This document shows, in pieces, positions 54,203-63,107 of a stretch of DNA of 64,000 bases (positions are counted from its first letter, which is position 1; the number at the start of each line of letters is the position of its first letter). The notes under the pieces are model-generated. The model had not been told where the DNA came from, ran no database searches, and saw only the letters and a program-made list of their open reading frames with translations. The stretch covers positions 434,001 through 498,000 of the forward strand of contig NZ_JAJERB010000001.1 of the NCBI RefSeq assembly GCF_020685205.1, given 5' to 3'. This DNA comes from Hymenobacter translucens. GTDB lineage: Bacteria > Bacteroidota > Bacteroidia > Cytophagales > Hymenobacteraceae. Position numbers and translations under genes: made by a program.

Positions 54203-56011
54203 ATGATTGTTGATTTGCGCCGGTTCCTCTGCCCCCTTGGCTGGTTTGTCGCCTGCGCGTTGTCTGGTTGTACGCTACCCCGCATGCTCAAGGTTGCGCA
54301 GGAAGGGCAGCAAATTTCGGTGCAACCCGCTGTGCTGGAAAGCAATGGCGAAAACGTCCTGTTCGACGTAGCCGCTTCCGTGCCGGCCAAGCACCTGCGC
54401 AAAGGCAGGGCCTACAGCCTGAACTTAACCTACCGCTACGACAACGGCCTGCGCGAAGACACCCTGGGTCGCCTCAACTTTGTACTGGGTGAGTACGTGT
54501 ACGACGAAGCCCGCAAAGACCAGCTGCTGGCTAAAAAGCAGTTCTCGTTTCCCTATGCGCCCCGCAAGAACCCCGGCGTGCTGGTGGCCCGGCCCGAGGT
54601 GCGCGAGCTGAAGCCCAACGGCAAGCGGCTGAAGGCGCCGGAAATCACCCTGGCCCGGGGCATCGTGACCACGGCCCGGCTCGTGGTGCGCGAAGACACA
54701 GCCATCAGCCTGCTGCCCGAAACCGCCAGCAACATCATGAGCGGCACCCGGGTGCTGCCTTTCTTCTTCGACCAAGGCCAGGCTGCTATCCGCAACTACC
54801 TCGGCACCAACGTGGCCGCGCTGGAAGACTTTATCGACGCCAACCAGCGCACGGAGAAGGTGATGATTGTAGCCGGCCACTCCCCCGACTCCCTCGACGC
54901 CCACGACCCCCGGCTGGCCGAAAAGCGGGTCAAGGCCCTGGAGAAGTACTATAAGGACCGCGTCGATACCTATTCCTACCTCAATAAGGTGGGCCGGATC
55001 GACTTCGAGACGCGGGCGTACCGGCAGCGCTGGGACCTGCTGCTGAGCAAAGTGCAGACCTCGGCCCTGAAGCCCGAGCAGCAGGACTCCATCGTGCAGC
55101 TCATCAACGACACGCCCGGCACCTACGCCCAGAAAGAGAAAAGCCTGCACCGCCTCTCCTACTTCGACTACCTGCAGGACTACATTTACCCGGTGCTGCG
55201 CTTCGGCACCGTGGCCGTGAAGTACACCGCTCCCAAGCGCTACGACTCGGAAATCTACCTGCTGTCGAAGAAGATTGTCGACAAGGAGATGGAGGCCGAC
55301 GCCCTCACGCCCGAGGAGCTGCGCTACTCTGCTACGCTGACGCCTCTGCTGGCCGAAAAGCAGCGCATCTACGAAACTGCCATTGCCACCACCGGCCGCT
55401 GGGAAGCTTACCACAACCTGGCCGTGGTGCTGCTGCAGCGCTCCGAAAAGGAAGTTAGCGAGAAAGTGCGCCGGGCTTACCTGCGCCGGGCGGCCACCAA
55501 CTTCACCCTGGCGGCCCACCGCAACCCCACGGCCGAAATGTTTTACCGCGTTGCCACTGCCTTCCACCGGGCCGGCGACCAGCTCGAAGCCCTGCAGAAC
55601 TACGACTATGCCATCAAGCTGGGCGGCTCCCGGGCCACGCTCGACAAGATCTTTGCGGATAAAGCGGCCCTCGAAATCGAGGTGGGTCAGCTGGGCGACG
55701 CTATCAACAGCCTCAACTACAGCAGCAAAAGCTACCAGAACACGATGAACCGGGCCGTCATCTACCTGCTCAAGCAGAACTACGAGGGCGCCGCGGGCAT
55801 CTACCGCGAGGCCCTGACCATCCGCCCCAACGACCCGCTGGCCTACTATTGCCTGGCCGTGACGGCGGCCCGCGCCAAGCAGGAAGGCGAAGTGGCCCAG
55901 AACCTGCGCCGCGCCATTCAGCTGGACCGCAGCTTTGCCAACCGGGCCGTGGAAGACCTGGAGTTCCGCGAGTATGCCGGCACGAAGATGTTTATTGAGG
56001 TGCTGCGCTAG
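54203..56011 (+). CDS. TPR-repeat lipoprotein with OmpA-like segment
   Basis: A 602-residue lipoprotein. The ATG at 54203 gives a signal peptide ending in the lipobox LSGC (Cys23). Residues ~170-300 resemble an OmpA-type peptidoglycan-binding fold (LPFFFDQGQAAIRNYL, MIVAGHSPDSLDAHDPRLAEKR), and the C-terminal half contains several TPR repeats (RWEAYHNLAVVLLQRSEKEV, AEMFYRVATAFHRAGDQLEA, RAVIYLLKQNYEGAAGIYRE). This layout is like gliding/T9SS-accessory lipoproteins and envelope scaffolds of Bacteroidota, but no known gld or spr symbol can be assigned. Extension to 54071 would run over Asn/Phe-rich leader sequence without features. Confidence 0.8.
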   Translation: MIVDLRRFLCPLGWFVACALSGCTLPRMLKVAQEGQQISVQPAVLESNGENVLFDVAASVPAKHLRKGRAYSLNLTYRYDNGLREDTLGRLNFVLGEYVYDEARKDQLLAKKQFSFPYAPRKNPGVLVARPEVRELKPNGKRLKAPEITLARGIVTTARLVVREDTAISLLPETASNIMSGTRVLPFFFDQGQAAIRNYLGTNVAALEDFIDANQRTEKVMIVAGHSPDSLDAHDPRLAEKRVKALEKYYKDRVDTYSYLNKVGRIDFETRAYRQRWDLLLSKVQTSALKPEQQDSIVQLINDTPGTYAQKEKSLHRLSYFDYLQDYIYPVLRFGTVAVKYTAPKRYDSEIYLLSKKIVDKEMEADALTPEELRYSATLTPLLAEKQRIYETAIATTGRWEAYHNLAVVLLQRSEKEVSEKVRRAYLRRAATNFTLAAHRNPTAEMFYRVATAFHRAGDQLEALQNYDYAIKLGGSRATLDKIFADKAALEIEVGQLGDAINSLNYSSKSYQNTMNRAVIYLLKQNYEGAAGIYREALTIRPNDPLAYYCLAVTAARAKQEGEVAQNLRRAIQLDRSFANRAVEDLEFREYAGTKMFIEVLR

Positions 56012-56087
56012 GTTCTAGCGCCGCTTACCCGCTCCCGCAGGACGTGTAATCCCGTCAAATCACCCGCTTATTTGCTTTAGCGTTGTA

Positions 56088-56119
56088 TTTGCCCGGCCCG
56101 CCTTCTCGTCGTAGCTTTA
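56088..56119 (+). promoter_or_regulatory. Promoter of pdhB
   Basis: TTTG at 56088-56091 and TAGCTTTA at 56112-56119 (last base differs from TAnnTTTG), spacing 20; 60 bases before pdhB. Confidence 0.55.
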
Positions 56120-56179
56120 CACGCCGGTCGAGTGCCGGCTTTTTCTTGCTTTGACCTTTCGAGTTTCTGTCAACCCATA

Positions 56180-57169
<990 letters not shown>

Positions 57170-57185
57170 CGCCCGATAAGTCAAG

Positions 57186-57224
57186 AAAAGCCCCGCCTGG
57201 TTTCGTACCGGGCGGGGCTTTTTT
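57186..57224 (+). terminator. Terminator of pdhB
   Basis: AAAAGCCCCGCC pairs with GGCGGGGCTTTT around TGGTTTCGTACCG, followed by further T; 16 bases after the stop. Confidence 0.88.
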
Positions 57225-57353
57225 GTGCAATATTCTGATGCTCTGCCAAACGGGCCGGCTTTTTGTGCGCGATGGTACCTGCCCGGCGCAACTGTCGGGC
57301 TTCGGCTTTATTCGTACTTTACCCGCCCCACCAAGCTTCCTCCCACCGTTCCT

Positions 57354-57920
57354 ATGAATCACCGCTTACACATCCGCTTTGAGCAGCTCGAACACGCCAC
57401 CTCCCGCCTGCTCCAGACGGCCCGGGAAATGGGGGACCAGTCGCACCTCTCGCCGGGAGCCGGGCAATGGTCGGCCGCCCAGGTGGTCCAGCACCTGCTG
57501 GCAGCGGAGTCCGGCATTCAGGACTACATCGAGAAGAAGGTACTCCAGGCCGAGGGACTGGAAAAGTCCAGTGTCGGCGGGTTTCTGCGCAGCCGCCTGC
57601 TGCGGGTGCTGCTGCGGGTGCCGTTTCTGAAGTTCAAGGCCCCCAAGCGCCTGGCGGAGCTCACCCCGGATACCGTGCCGCCCCTGTCCCAGCTGCAGCA
57701 CGACTGGGACGGCACCCGGCGGCGGCTGGAGCGCCTGCTCAACGAGTTTCCGTCGCAGCTGCTGAACCGCAGTATTTTCCGCCACCCCCGCTCAGGCATG
57801 CTCACCATCTACCAGACCCTGGATTTCATGGTCGACCACGTGCTGCATCACCAGCGCCAGCTCGGCCGGATTCAGCAGGCCCTGAAAAGCCAGCCGGCCG
57901 CCGTGCGCAAGAGTGCTTAG
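57354..57920 (+). CDS. DinB-family metal-dependent protein
   Basis: A 188-residue four-helix-bundle protein of the DinB/YfiT superfamily. Metal histidines are visible at the usual places: QVVQHLLAAE (helix 2) and MVDHVLHHQRQLG (helix 4). ATG at 57354 is preferred (MNHRLHIRFEQLEHA); upstream frame runs through the pdhB terminator. Members include thiol transferases using bacillithiol or mycothiol and proteins of unknown role, and this one cannot be placed further. It is convergent with the thioesterase gene, eight bases away. Confidence 0.85.
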   Translation: MNHRLHIRFEQLEHATSRLLQTAREMGDQSHLSPGAGQWSAAQVVQHLLAAESGIQDYIEKKVLQAEGLEKSSVGGFLRSRLLRVLLRVPFLKFKAPKRLAELTPDTVPPLSQLQHDWDGTRRRLERLLNEFPSQLLNRSIFRHPRSGMLTIYQTLDFMVDHVLHHQRQLGRIQQALKSQPAAVRKSA

Positions 57921-57927
57921 ACAGGTC

Positions 57928-58380
57928 CTACTCCGGCCGCGAAGTGCGCACGATATCGGCGTAGCTTTCGTGGCGCTGCAGCGCGTGCATAGCCTCCACC
58001 GCTTCGGCCGGGGGCACGGTAAGCTTACGGGTGCGCAGATCCAGCCAGGCCCCGTCCACCGTGACAGTGGCCGCAACCCGCCCGTCCTGCTTGTAGATGG
58101 TGTGAATGATGCGCCAGCGGGAGCCGTCCTCGTTGAGGCCGCCCAGCTCCCCGGTCACGCGAATAGCCTCACTGATTCCGATTTCCTTGAGGAAGCGGGT
58201 GTCTTCCCGAAACAGAATCGGCCCCAGTGCCAGCTCGGCCAGGCGCTTCATCGGCAGACCGTGGTCGGCTAGAAACTCCAGCCGCACCTGGGCGGCATAG
58301 TCGGTGTAAGCTGAATGCCGCATGTGCACGTTCGGGTCGAGGTCAGCCCAGCGGACGGTAAAGGTTTTGGAGTATTCCAT
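57928..58380 (-). CDS. Hot-dog fold acyl-CoA thioesterase
   Basis: A 150-residue thioesterase of the 4-hydroxybenzoyl-CoA/YbgC class: FTVRWADLDPNVHMRHSAYTD with the catalytic aspartate, FLADHGLPMKRLAELALGPI, and RVTGELGGLNEDGSRWRI. Hydrolyses acyl-CoA; substrate undefined. Start at 58380 (MEYSKTFTVRW) is at the family N-terminus. It ends eight bases from the convergent DinB-type gene and is followed upstream by a repetitive spacer of ~150 bases. Confidence 0.88.
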   Translation of the reverse strand: MEYSKTFTVRWADLDPNVHMRHSAYTDYAAQVRLEFLADHGLPMKRLAELALGPILFREDTRFLKEIGISEAIRVTGELGGLNEDGSRWRIIHTIYKQDGRVAATVTVDGAWLDLRTRKLTVPPAEAVEAMHALQRHESYADIVRTSRPE

Positions 58381-58534
58381 TTTGGCAGGAGCTAGGAGTT
58401 AGTTCGCAGAAGTCAGGAGGTAGAATAGAGGTCAGTAGAAAAAGGGAAATAGGTGGGTCGCGTAGAACAGAAGGAAAGGTGAGTGGCCTGAGTGATTCTG
58501 CTCGTTTAAACTCCTAACTCCTGCGCAGCAGCTT
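58381..58534. repeat. Spacer with repeated GGAGTTAG motifs
   Basis: Between the thioesterase and methyltransferase genes the words GCAGGAGCTAGGAGTTAG (58385-) and its near-complement CTCCTAACTCCTGC (58510-) occur at the two ends, forming a long imperfect inverted repeat with about 110 bases between. No gene. Could be a degenerate repeat element. Confidence 0.4.
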
Positions 58535-59263
58535 CTAGCTTCTCAAAGTCAGCCGGGCCAGGTACTGCTGCTGCTCGTCTTCGGCCAGGATTTCCATCTC
58601 GTAGCCGGCGGCTTCGGCATAGTCCTGCAGGATGCTCGGGTCGGCAAACAACCAGTTAAAAGGTGGGCCCTGCTCGTCGCCGTACACGAAGCGGTATTCC
58701 ACTTCGCCGTGGTAGGGTGCGTTCAAATCCAGCACCAGGGCACCGTCCTCATCTTCGTAGAGGTAACTGATATCGGAGGAGGTGAGCAGAATCTGTCCGC
58801 CGGGGGCCAGCAGCTGCCGGGCGTGGGGCAGAAAGGCTTCCAGCCCGTCGAGCGTACCCACCAGGCCCAGGCCGTTCATCAGCATCAGCATCGTATCGTA
58901 ATGCTCCCCGGTCGAGGCGGGGTCCATCAAGCGGTGCTGGGCGGCAGCCAGAACGCCCCGTTCCTGCATCACCTGCACGGCCCCGGGCGAGGCGTCGATG
59001 GCCTTTACGTGGAAGCCCCGGCTTTGCAGCTCCAGGGCGTGGCAGCCGGCCCCGGCCCCCACGTCGAGCACCCGGCCCCGGCATTCGTCCAGGGCTACGC
59101 GCTCCAGCTCGGGCATTTCCCAGAGAGAGCGAAAAAAGTAGCTGGCGGCCATGGGCTCATCCTCGGTCACGCTGGACTGCACCACGACGGCAGCCTGCTT
59201 CTGGCCCCGCAGGTAAGCCAGCAGGGCATGACCCAATGGGTCGGGGGCGGTGGTTTGCGACAT
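58535..59263 (-). CDS. Class I SAM-dependent methyltransferase
   Basis: A 242-residue methyltransferase. SAM-binding motif I is VLDVGAGAGCHALELQSRG, motif II region AIDASPGAVQVMQERG, and the motif IV/post region YDTMLMLMNGLGLVG, LLAPGGQILLTSSD. The N-terminus, MSQTTAPDPLGHALLAYL, starts at 59263; a longer frame to 59677 only covers the divergent gene's DNA. The substrate is not predictable: the C-terminal part (FNWLFADPSILQDYAEAAGY) resembles small-molecule methyltransferases. It is divergent from the next small gene by 183 bases. Confidence 0.85.
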   Translation of the reverse strand: MSQTTAPDPLGHALLAYLRGQKQAAVVVQSSVTEDEPMAASYFFRSLWEMPELERVALDECRGRVLDVGAGAGCHALELQSRGFHVKAIDASPGAVQVMQERGVLAAAQHRLMDPASTGEHYDTMLMLMNGLGLVGTLDGLEAFLPHARQLLAPGGQILLTSSDISYLYEDEDGALVLDLNAPYHGEVEYRFVYGDEQGPPFNWLFADPSILQDYAEAAGYEMEILAEDEQQQYLARLTLRS

Positions 59264-59446
59264 GGGGCGAAGGTACTGGGAAGCGTTGAAACCTGCTTCG
59301 GCCAGGCTACACGCAAATGCCGACGGCTGCCAGCAGGGCCCACCCTCCGTACCCGCCGCAGGCCCGAGCCAAATGGGCTCTGAGCTGTTGACGCATCCTT
59401 CTGGTCGTGCTTTGCGTTTTGCAAGCAATCCAACTATTCCTGCCTT

Positions 59447-59839
59447 ATGGCCAGCAACCTCGACTACCTGAACCCTGCCCTGCTTCCGCTGGAAGACAAA
59501 GTGAAAGCCTACCTCGAAGCCGAAGAAGACCTGCGCAAGGCCATCATTGAAGCCCGGAACCTGCAGGTACCTGACCCGGCCGCCATGGAAGCCGAACTCT
59601 CGGCTTTGCAGCGCCCGGCTACCGGCAGCTTCGATCAGCCCATCGACGAAGTCCAGCAGCGCCTGCAGAACATGCACGACGACCTAGCCTACCTGCGCCA
59701 GGAAATCATTGGTATGGTACCGACCCGCAACGAATGGGTAAAGGTGAATCTGGGCTACGGACCGAGCCGGGTTGGGGTATTCAGCGCCCCCGCGCCGGAC
59801 ACCGCAGAGCCACACTACGAGCTGCGGATTGTGCACTAG
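59447..59839 (+). CDS. Conserved-type small hypothetical protein
   Basis: A 130-residue soluble protein, helical in the first ~95 residues with heptad-like spacing (LEDKVKAYLEAEEDLRKAI, EVQQRLQNMHDDLAYLRQEI), then a short beta-rich end (WVKVNLGYGPSRVGVFS) and YELRIVH. No family recognised. ATG at 59447 follows a likely short leader; composition fits neighbouring genes. It stands between two minus-strand genes and shows no operon partner. Confidence 0.6.
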   Translation: MASNLDYLNPALLPLEDKVKAYLEAEEDLRKAIIEARNLQVPDPAAMEAELSALQRPATGSFDQPIDEVQQRLQNMHDDLAYLRQEIIGMVPTRNEWVKVNLGYGPSRVGVFSAPAPDTAEPHYELRIVH

Positions 59840-60049
59840 CCGATTGCCATTCGTGCTTTAGCTGCCCAAGGCTATTCCTCTGATTTGCAAACATAAAAAA
59901 GCGCAGCATCAGCTTTGTCACGCTTCTTTAATTCATCTGTTCGCCCAATGACGCCAACTTGACAAGGCTTCTATCCCGGTAGTTGAGCGGATGGTTTACA
60001 GCTCCTGACTTCGGGGTTGCGGCACCCGGGAACAGTGGGGCTGAATGGC

Positions 60050-60589
60050 CTATTGTTCGTTGATCCGCTGGTACTTCCCTTTGATGAAGTCCAGCATCTG
60101 CTGCATGTTTGGGTCAGGCTTGCTGGCCTGGATTTTCCAGAGGGCTTCCACCAGCAGCAGCAAAAGCCTGGTTTCCTGCTCCGGGTCTTCGTAGCCGAGT
60201 TCGGCAAAGGCCTTCTTGAGCAAGCCGGGCATGGGCTGCATAAACCGGTCGTGCTGCTTGCGCGAGGTTTCTACTTCGGTCAGGCGGGACTGCAGCTTCC
60301 AGAAGTGGGGCTCCTCCTCCACCATCTTGTAGGGCAGCTGAATAATTTCGTGGATAAAGCGCAGCGGGTCCTTCTCTTCCAGCCCGCCCCGGTTTTTGTC
60401 GATAACGCGCTTATAGCCATTCTTGATAATGAAGTCGAGCAGGTGGTCCTTGGAACCAAAGTGCTTAAATATGAGGGCCTCGGATACGCCGGCCTCTTTG
60501 GCAATGAGCTGCGTGGGGGTGTGTTCAAACCCCTTATCCCCAAATAGCTCCATAGCTACCTGAGCAATATGCTGCTTGCGGTTGGTCAT
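60050..60589 (-). CDS. TetR/AcrR-family transcriptional regulator
   Basis: A 179-residue repressor. The TetR helix-turn-helix is clear at residues ~5-50: KQHIAQVAMELFGDKGFEHT, LIAKEAGVSEALIFKHFGSK. The C-terminal ligand domain is helical and ends FIKGKYQRINEQ. The start at 60589 (MTNRKQHIAQ) fits the family; the longer frame upstream passes through a terminator and is not used. No divergently oriented target gene such as an efflux pump is next to it. Upstream lies a candidate small RNA with terminator. Confidence 0.92.
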   Translation of the reverse strand: MTNRKQHIAQVAMELFGDKGFEHTPTQLIAKEAGVSEALIFKHFGSKDHLLDFIIKNGYKRVIDKNRGGLEEKDPLRFIHEIIQLPYKMVEEEPHFWKLQSRLTEVETSRKQHDRFMQPMPGLLKKAFAELGYEDPEQETRLLLLLVEALWKIQASKPDPNMQQMLDFIKGKYQRINEQ

Positions 60590-60718
60590 GTGGATAGGTC
60601 CGGTTTCGTAGCCTCTGACAACGGGCTGTCGAAACGCAAGTAAGCCAGTATGCTGTAAACCCCGGCATGCGACCCGGGAGGAGTCTGCATTTAATTTGCT
60701 TGGTTTTTTAATGGGCAT

Positions 60719-60803
60719 AAAAAAAGGCGGTCCACCAGACCGCCCCTTTTCCACAACCAAAACACCTAAAAAACTATTCTTTCGAGTAGCTTTTTAGCAA
60801 TCT
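60719..60803 (-). ncRNA. Candidate small RNA with own promoter and terminator
   Basis: About 85 nt on the minus strand. Promoter pair TTTG/TAATTTTG lies directly upstream (60810-60842). The predicted RNA forms a first hairpin CTAAAAAGCTA/TAGTTTTTTAG (60766-60797; one G-T pair), then a GC-rich terminator hairpin GGCGGTC/GACCGCC (60726-60744) with T7 run (60719-60725). No open frame of note. Alternative: an attenuated leader of tetR, 130 bases downstream. Confidence 0.5.
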
Positions 60804-60809
60804 TCAGGC

Positions 60810-60842
60810 CAAAATTACAACACAGAAGTTTAGGTATTCAAA
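60810..60842 (-). promoter_or_regulatory. Promoter of the candidate small RNA
   Basis: On the minus strand TTTG (60839-60842) and TAATTTTG (60810-60817), spacing 21, both fit the Bacteroidota consensus. No minus-strand coding gene starts within the next 220 bases. Confidence 0.55.
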
Positions 60843-60917
60843 AAAAATAGCCTGAATCCGAAAAAAATTTCCACAACTAATCCCCGCCCGACGAATACGG
60901 CAGCGCCCATCGGGAAT

Positions 60918-60950
60918 TTTGGGCAAAGCGGAACGGCAGGCGTATCTTGC
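60918..60950 (+). promoter_or_regulatory. Promoter of guaD
   Basis: TTTG at 60918-60921 and TATCTTGC at 60943-60950 (TAnnTTTG with two mismatches), spacing 21; 25 bases before the guaD ATG. Confidence 0.45.
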
Positions 60951-60975
60951 GGTCTTTCCCCTACTTTACCATCCT

Positions 60976-61452
60976 ATGGAAACTCCCAATCCCGACTTTA
61001 TGCGGGCGGCCATCCGGCTGTCCATCGAAAAAATGCAGGCTGGCTTCGGCGGCCCCTTTGGCGCCGTGGTTGTGAAGGACGGGCGCATCATCGCCCAGGG
61101 CTTCAACCAGGTTACCAGCACCAACGACCCCACCTGCCACGCCGAAGTCGACGCCATCCGCAAGGCCTGCCGGGAGCTGGGTACGTTTCAGCTCGACGAC
61201 TGCGACCTGTACACTTCCTGTGAACCCTGCCCCATGTGCCTGGGTGCCATCTACTGGGCCCGGCCCCGCCGCGTGTTCTACGGCAACACCAAGGCCGATG
61301 CCGCCGCCATCGGCTTCGACGACCAGTTCATCTACGACGAAATCGAGAAGCCCCTCCCCGACCGAGGCATTCCCATGCAGCAACTTTTGCGCGATGAGGC
61401 CCTGGCCGGCTTCCGTGCCTGGGAAAGCAAAGAAGGCAAGACAGAGTATTAG
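60976..61452 (+). CDS. guaD: Guanine deaminase (GuaD, cytidine-deaminase fold)
   Basis: A 158-residue deaminase very close in pattern to Bacillus GuaD, converting guanine to xanthine. Zinc site: His and Glu in DPTCHAEVDAIRKAC and the cysteines in TSCEPCPMCLGAIYWARP. GGPFGAVVVKDGRIIAQGFN and GFDDQFIYDEI with the aromatic C-terminus (FRAWESKEGKTEY) agree with GuaD rather than with TadA, whose C-terminal part is different. ATG at 60976 starts at the family N-terminus. The gene is single, with a terminator shared with ffh. Confidence 0.88.
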   Translation: METPNPDFMRAAIRLSIEKMQAGFGGPFGAVVVKDGRIIAQGFNQVTSTNDPTCHAEVDAIRKACRELGTFQLDDCDLYTSCEPCPMCLGAIYWARPRRVFYGNTKADAAAIGFDDQFIYDEIEKPLPDRGIPMQQLLRDEALAGFRAWESKEGKTEY

Positions 61453-61493
61453 GGTCTTAGGGTGCTACTGCCCTGCTGACGTCAGGTTACATG

Positions 61494-61527
61494 AAAAAGA
61501 CCCGCAACCGAAGTTGCGGGCCTTTTT
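61494..61527. terminator. Bidirectional terminator guaD / ffh
   Basis: AAAAAGACCCGCAAC pairs with GTTGCGGGCCTTTTT around CGAA (one mismatch), between the convergent ends of guaD and ffh, with A and T runs on both sides. Confidence 0.85.
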
Positions 61528-61557
61528 CTTATGGGCCTCTGTACTAAGACCTAAGTC

Positions 61558-62904
61558 CTACTTAGCGCCGCGGACGCCCATCATCTTGGCCATCTGCTGC
61601 ATGCCCCCTTTGGTGGAGCTCATTTTGTTCATGGTGCGCATCACTTTGCGCATGTCCTCAAACTGCTTCATCAGCGCGTTCACCTGCTGGATGTCGGTGC
61701 CGCTGCCCTTCGCCAGGCGCTTGCGGCGGGAGCCGTTCAGCAGCTCGGGCTGGGCCCGCTCCTGGGGCGTCATGCTCTTGATGATGGCCTCAATCGGCTT
61801 AAAGGCGTCGTCGTCGATTTCGACATCCTTGATAGCCTTGCTCATACCGGGAATCATGCCCACCAGGTCTTTCAGGTTGCCCATCTTCTTGATCTGCTCC
61901 AGCTGGGAGAGGAAATCGTCGAAGTTGAACTGGTTTTTGCGGATCTTCTGGTTGATGCGCTTGGCTTCCTCCTCGTCGAACTGCTGCTGGGCGCGCTCTA
62001 CCAGGGAGATAACGTCGCCCATGCCCAGGATCCGCTGCGCCATGCGGTCCGGGTAGAACATATCCAGGGCCTCCATCTTCTCACCCGTGGAGATGAACTT
62101 GATGGGCTTCTCGACCACGGCCCGGATGGAAAGGGCCGCGCCGCCGCGGGAGTCGCCGTCGAGCTTGGTGAGCACCACGCCGTCGAAGTTGAGACGATCG
62201 TTGAAGGTCTTGGCGGTGTTCACGGCGTCCTGACCGGTCATGGAGTCAACCACGAACAGCGTTTCGGACGGGTTGATGGCCCGCTTTACGGCTTCAATCT
62301 CGCGCATCATCTCCTCGTCCACGGCCAGGCGGCCGGCGGTGTCGATGATGACGACCTTCTTGTTGTTTTTGCGGGCGTACTCGATGGCGTTCTGCGAAAT
62401 CGACACCGGATTCTTGTTTTCCGGCTCGGCATACACCTCCACGCCAATCTGCTCGCCCAGCACCTGAAGCTGGTTGATAGCCGCCGGGCGGTACACGTCG
62501 CAGGCAACGAGCAGCACGGTGCGGTTCTGCTTTTTGATAAACGACGCCAGCTTGCCGGCAAAGGTCGTTTTACCCGAACCCTGCAGACCCGAGAGCAGAA
62601 CCACGGCCGGGTCGCCCTTGATGATGATGTCCTGCTTTTCGCCGCCCATCAGCTGGGTCAGCTCGTCGTAGACGATTTTGGTCATCAGCTGGCCCGGCGA
62701 CACCGCCAGCAGCACGTCGCGGCCCATGGCCTCGTCCTTGATCTTGTCGGTGACTTCCTTGGCCACCTTGTAGTTGACGTCGGCGTCCACCAGGGCCCGG
62801 CGGATTTCCTTGACGGTAGCCGCAACGTTGATTTCGGAGATGCTGCCCTGGCCCTTGAGGGTTTTAAAGGCTTTATCGAGCTTGGTACTGAGATTATCGA
62901 ACAT
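61558..62904 (-). CDS. ffh: Signal recognition particle protein Ffh
   Basis: A 448-residue SRP54-type GTPase that binds 4.5S RNA and signal sequences on ribosomes. NG domain: LSGLQGSGKTTFAGKLA (P loop), VLLVACDVYRPAAINQLQVL, VVIIDTAGRLAVDE, VLTKLDGDSRGGAALS. The M domain starts near residue 325 and contains IPGMSKAI and SRRKRLAKGSGTDIQQVNAL for RNA binding, ending with a short methionine-rich part (MRTMNKMSSTKGGMQQMAKM). Normal length. The start at 62904 (MFDNLSTKLDKAFKTLKGQG) is at the family N-terminus. The gene lies between guaD and a divergent glycosyltransferase. Confidence 0.96.
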   Translation of the reverse strand: MFDNLSTKLDKAFKTLKGQGSISEINVAATVKEIRRALVDADVNYKVAKEVTDKIKDEAMGRDVLLAVSPGQLMTKIVYDELTQLMGGEKQDIIIKGDPAVVLLSGLQGSGKTTFAGKLASFIKKQNRTVLLVACDVYRPAAINQLQVLGEQIGVEVYAEPENKNPVSISQNAIEYARKNNKKVVIIDTAGRLAVDEEMMREIEAVKRAINPSETLFVVDSMTGQDAVNTAKTFNDRLNFDGVVLTKLDGDSRGGAALSIRAVVEKPIKFISTGEKMEALDMFYPDRMAQRILGMGDVISLVERAQQQFDEEEAKRINQKIRKNQFNFDDFLSQLEQIKKMGNLKDLVGMIPGMSKAIKDVEIDDDAFKPIEAIIKSMTPQERAQPELLNGSRRKRLAKGSGTDIQQVNALMKQFEDMRKVMRTMNKMSSTKGGMQQMAKMMGVRGAK

Positions 62905-63107
62905 CGGTGGATGTGCTGATGAGCTAATGAAAGAAGTGCCGGAACAAGCGGGCAGACGAGCGAAAACGCCGCGCCGGAAAAGTGGGCCCCGGACAAAAAA
63001 CAGGAAACTGCGCCAATTGGCTCCCCAAAATTAGCCAGAAAACCTTAAAACCCGTTCGCTGTGTACCTTCGCCCCTGCCAAACCCGTTCAGATCCTTTTT
63101 CTTCTTC

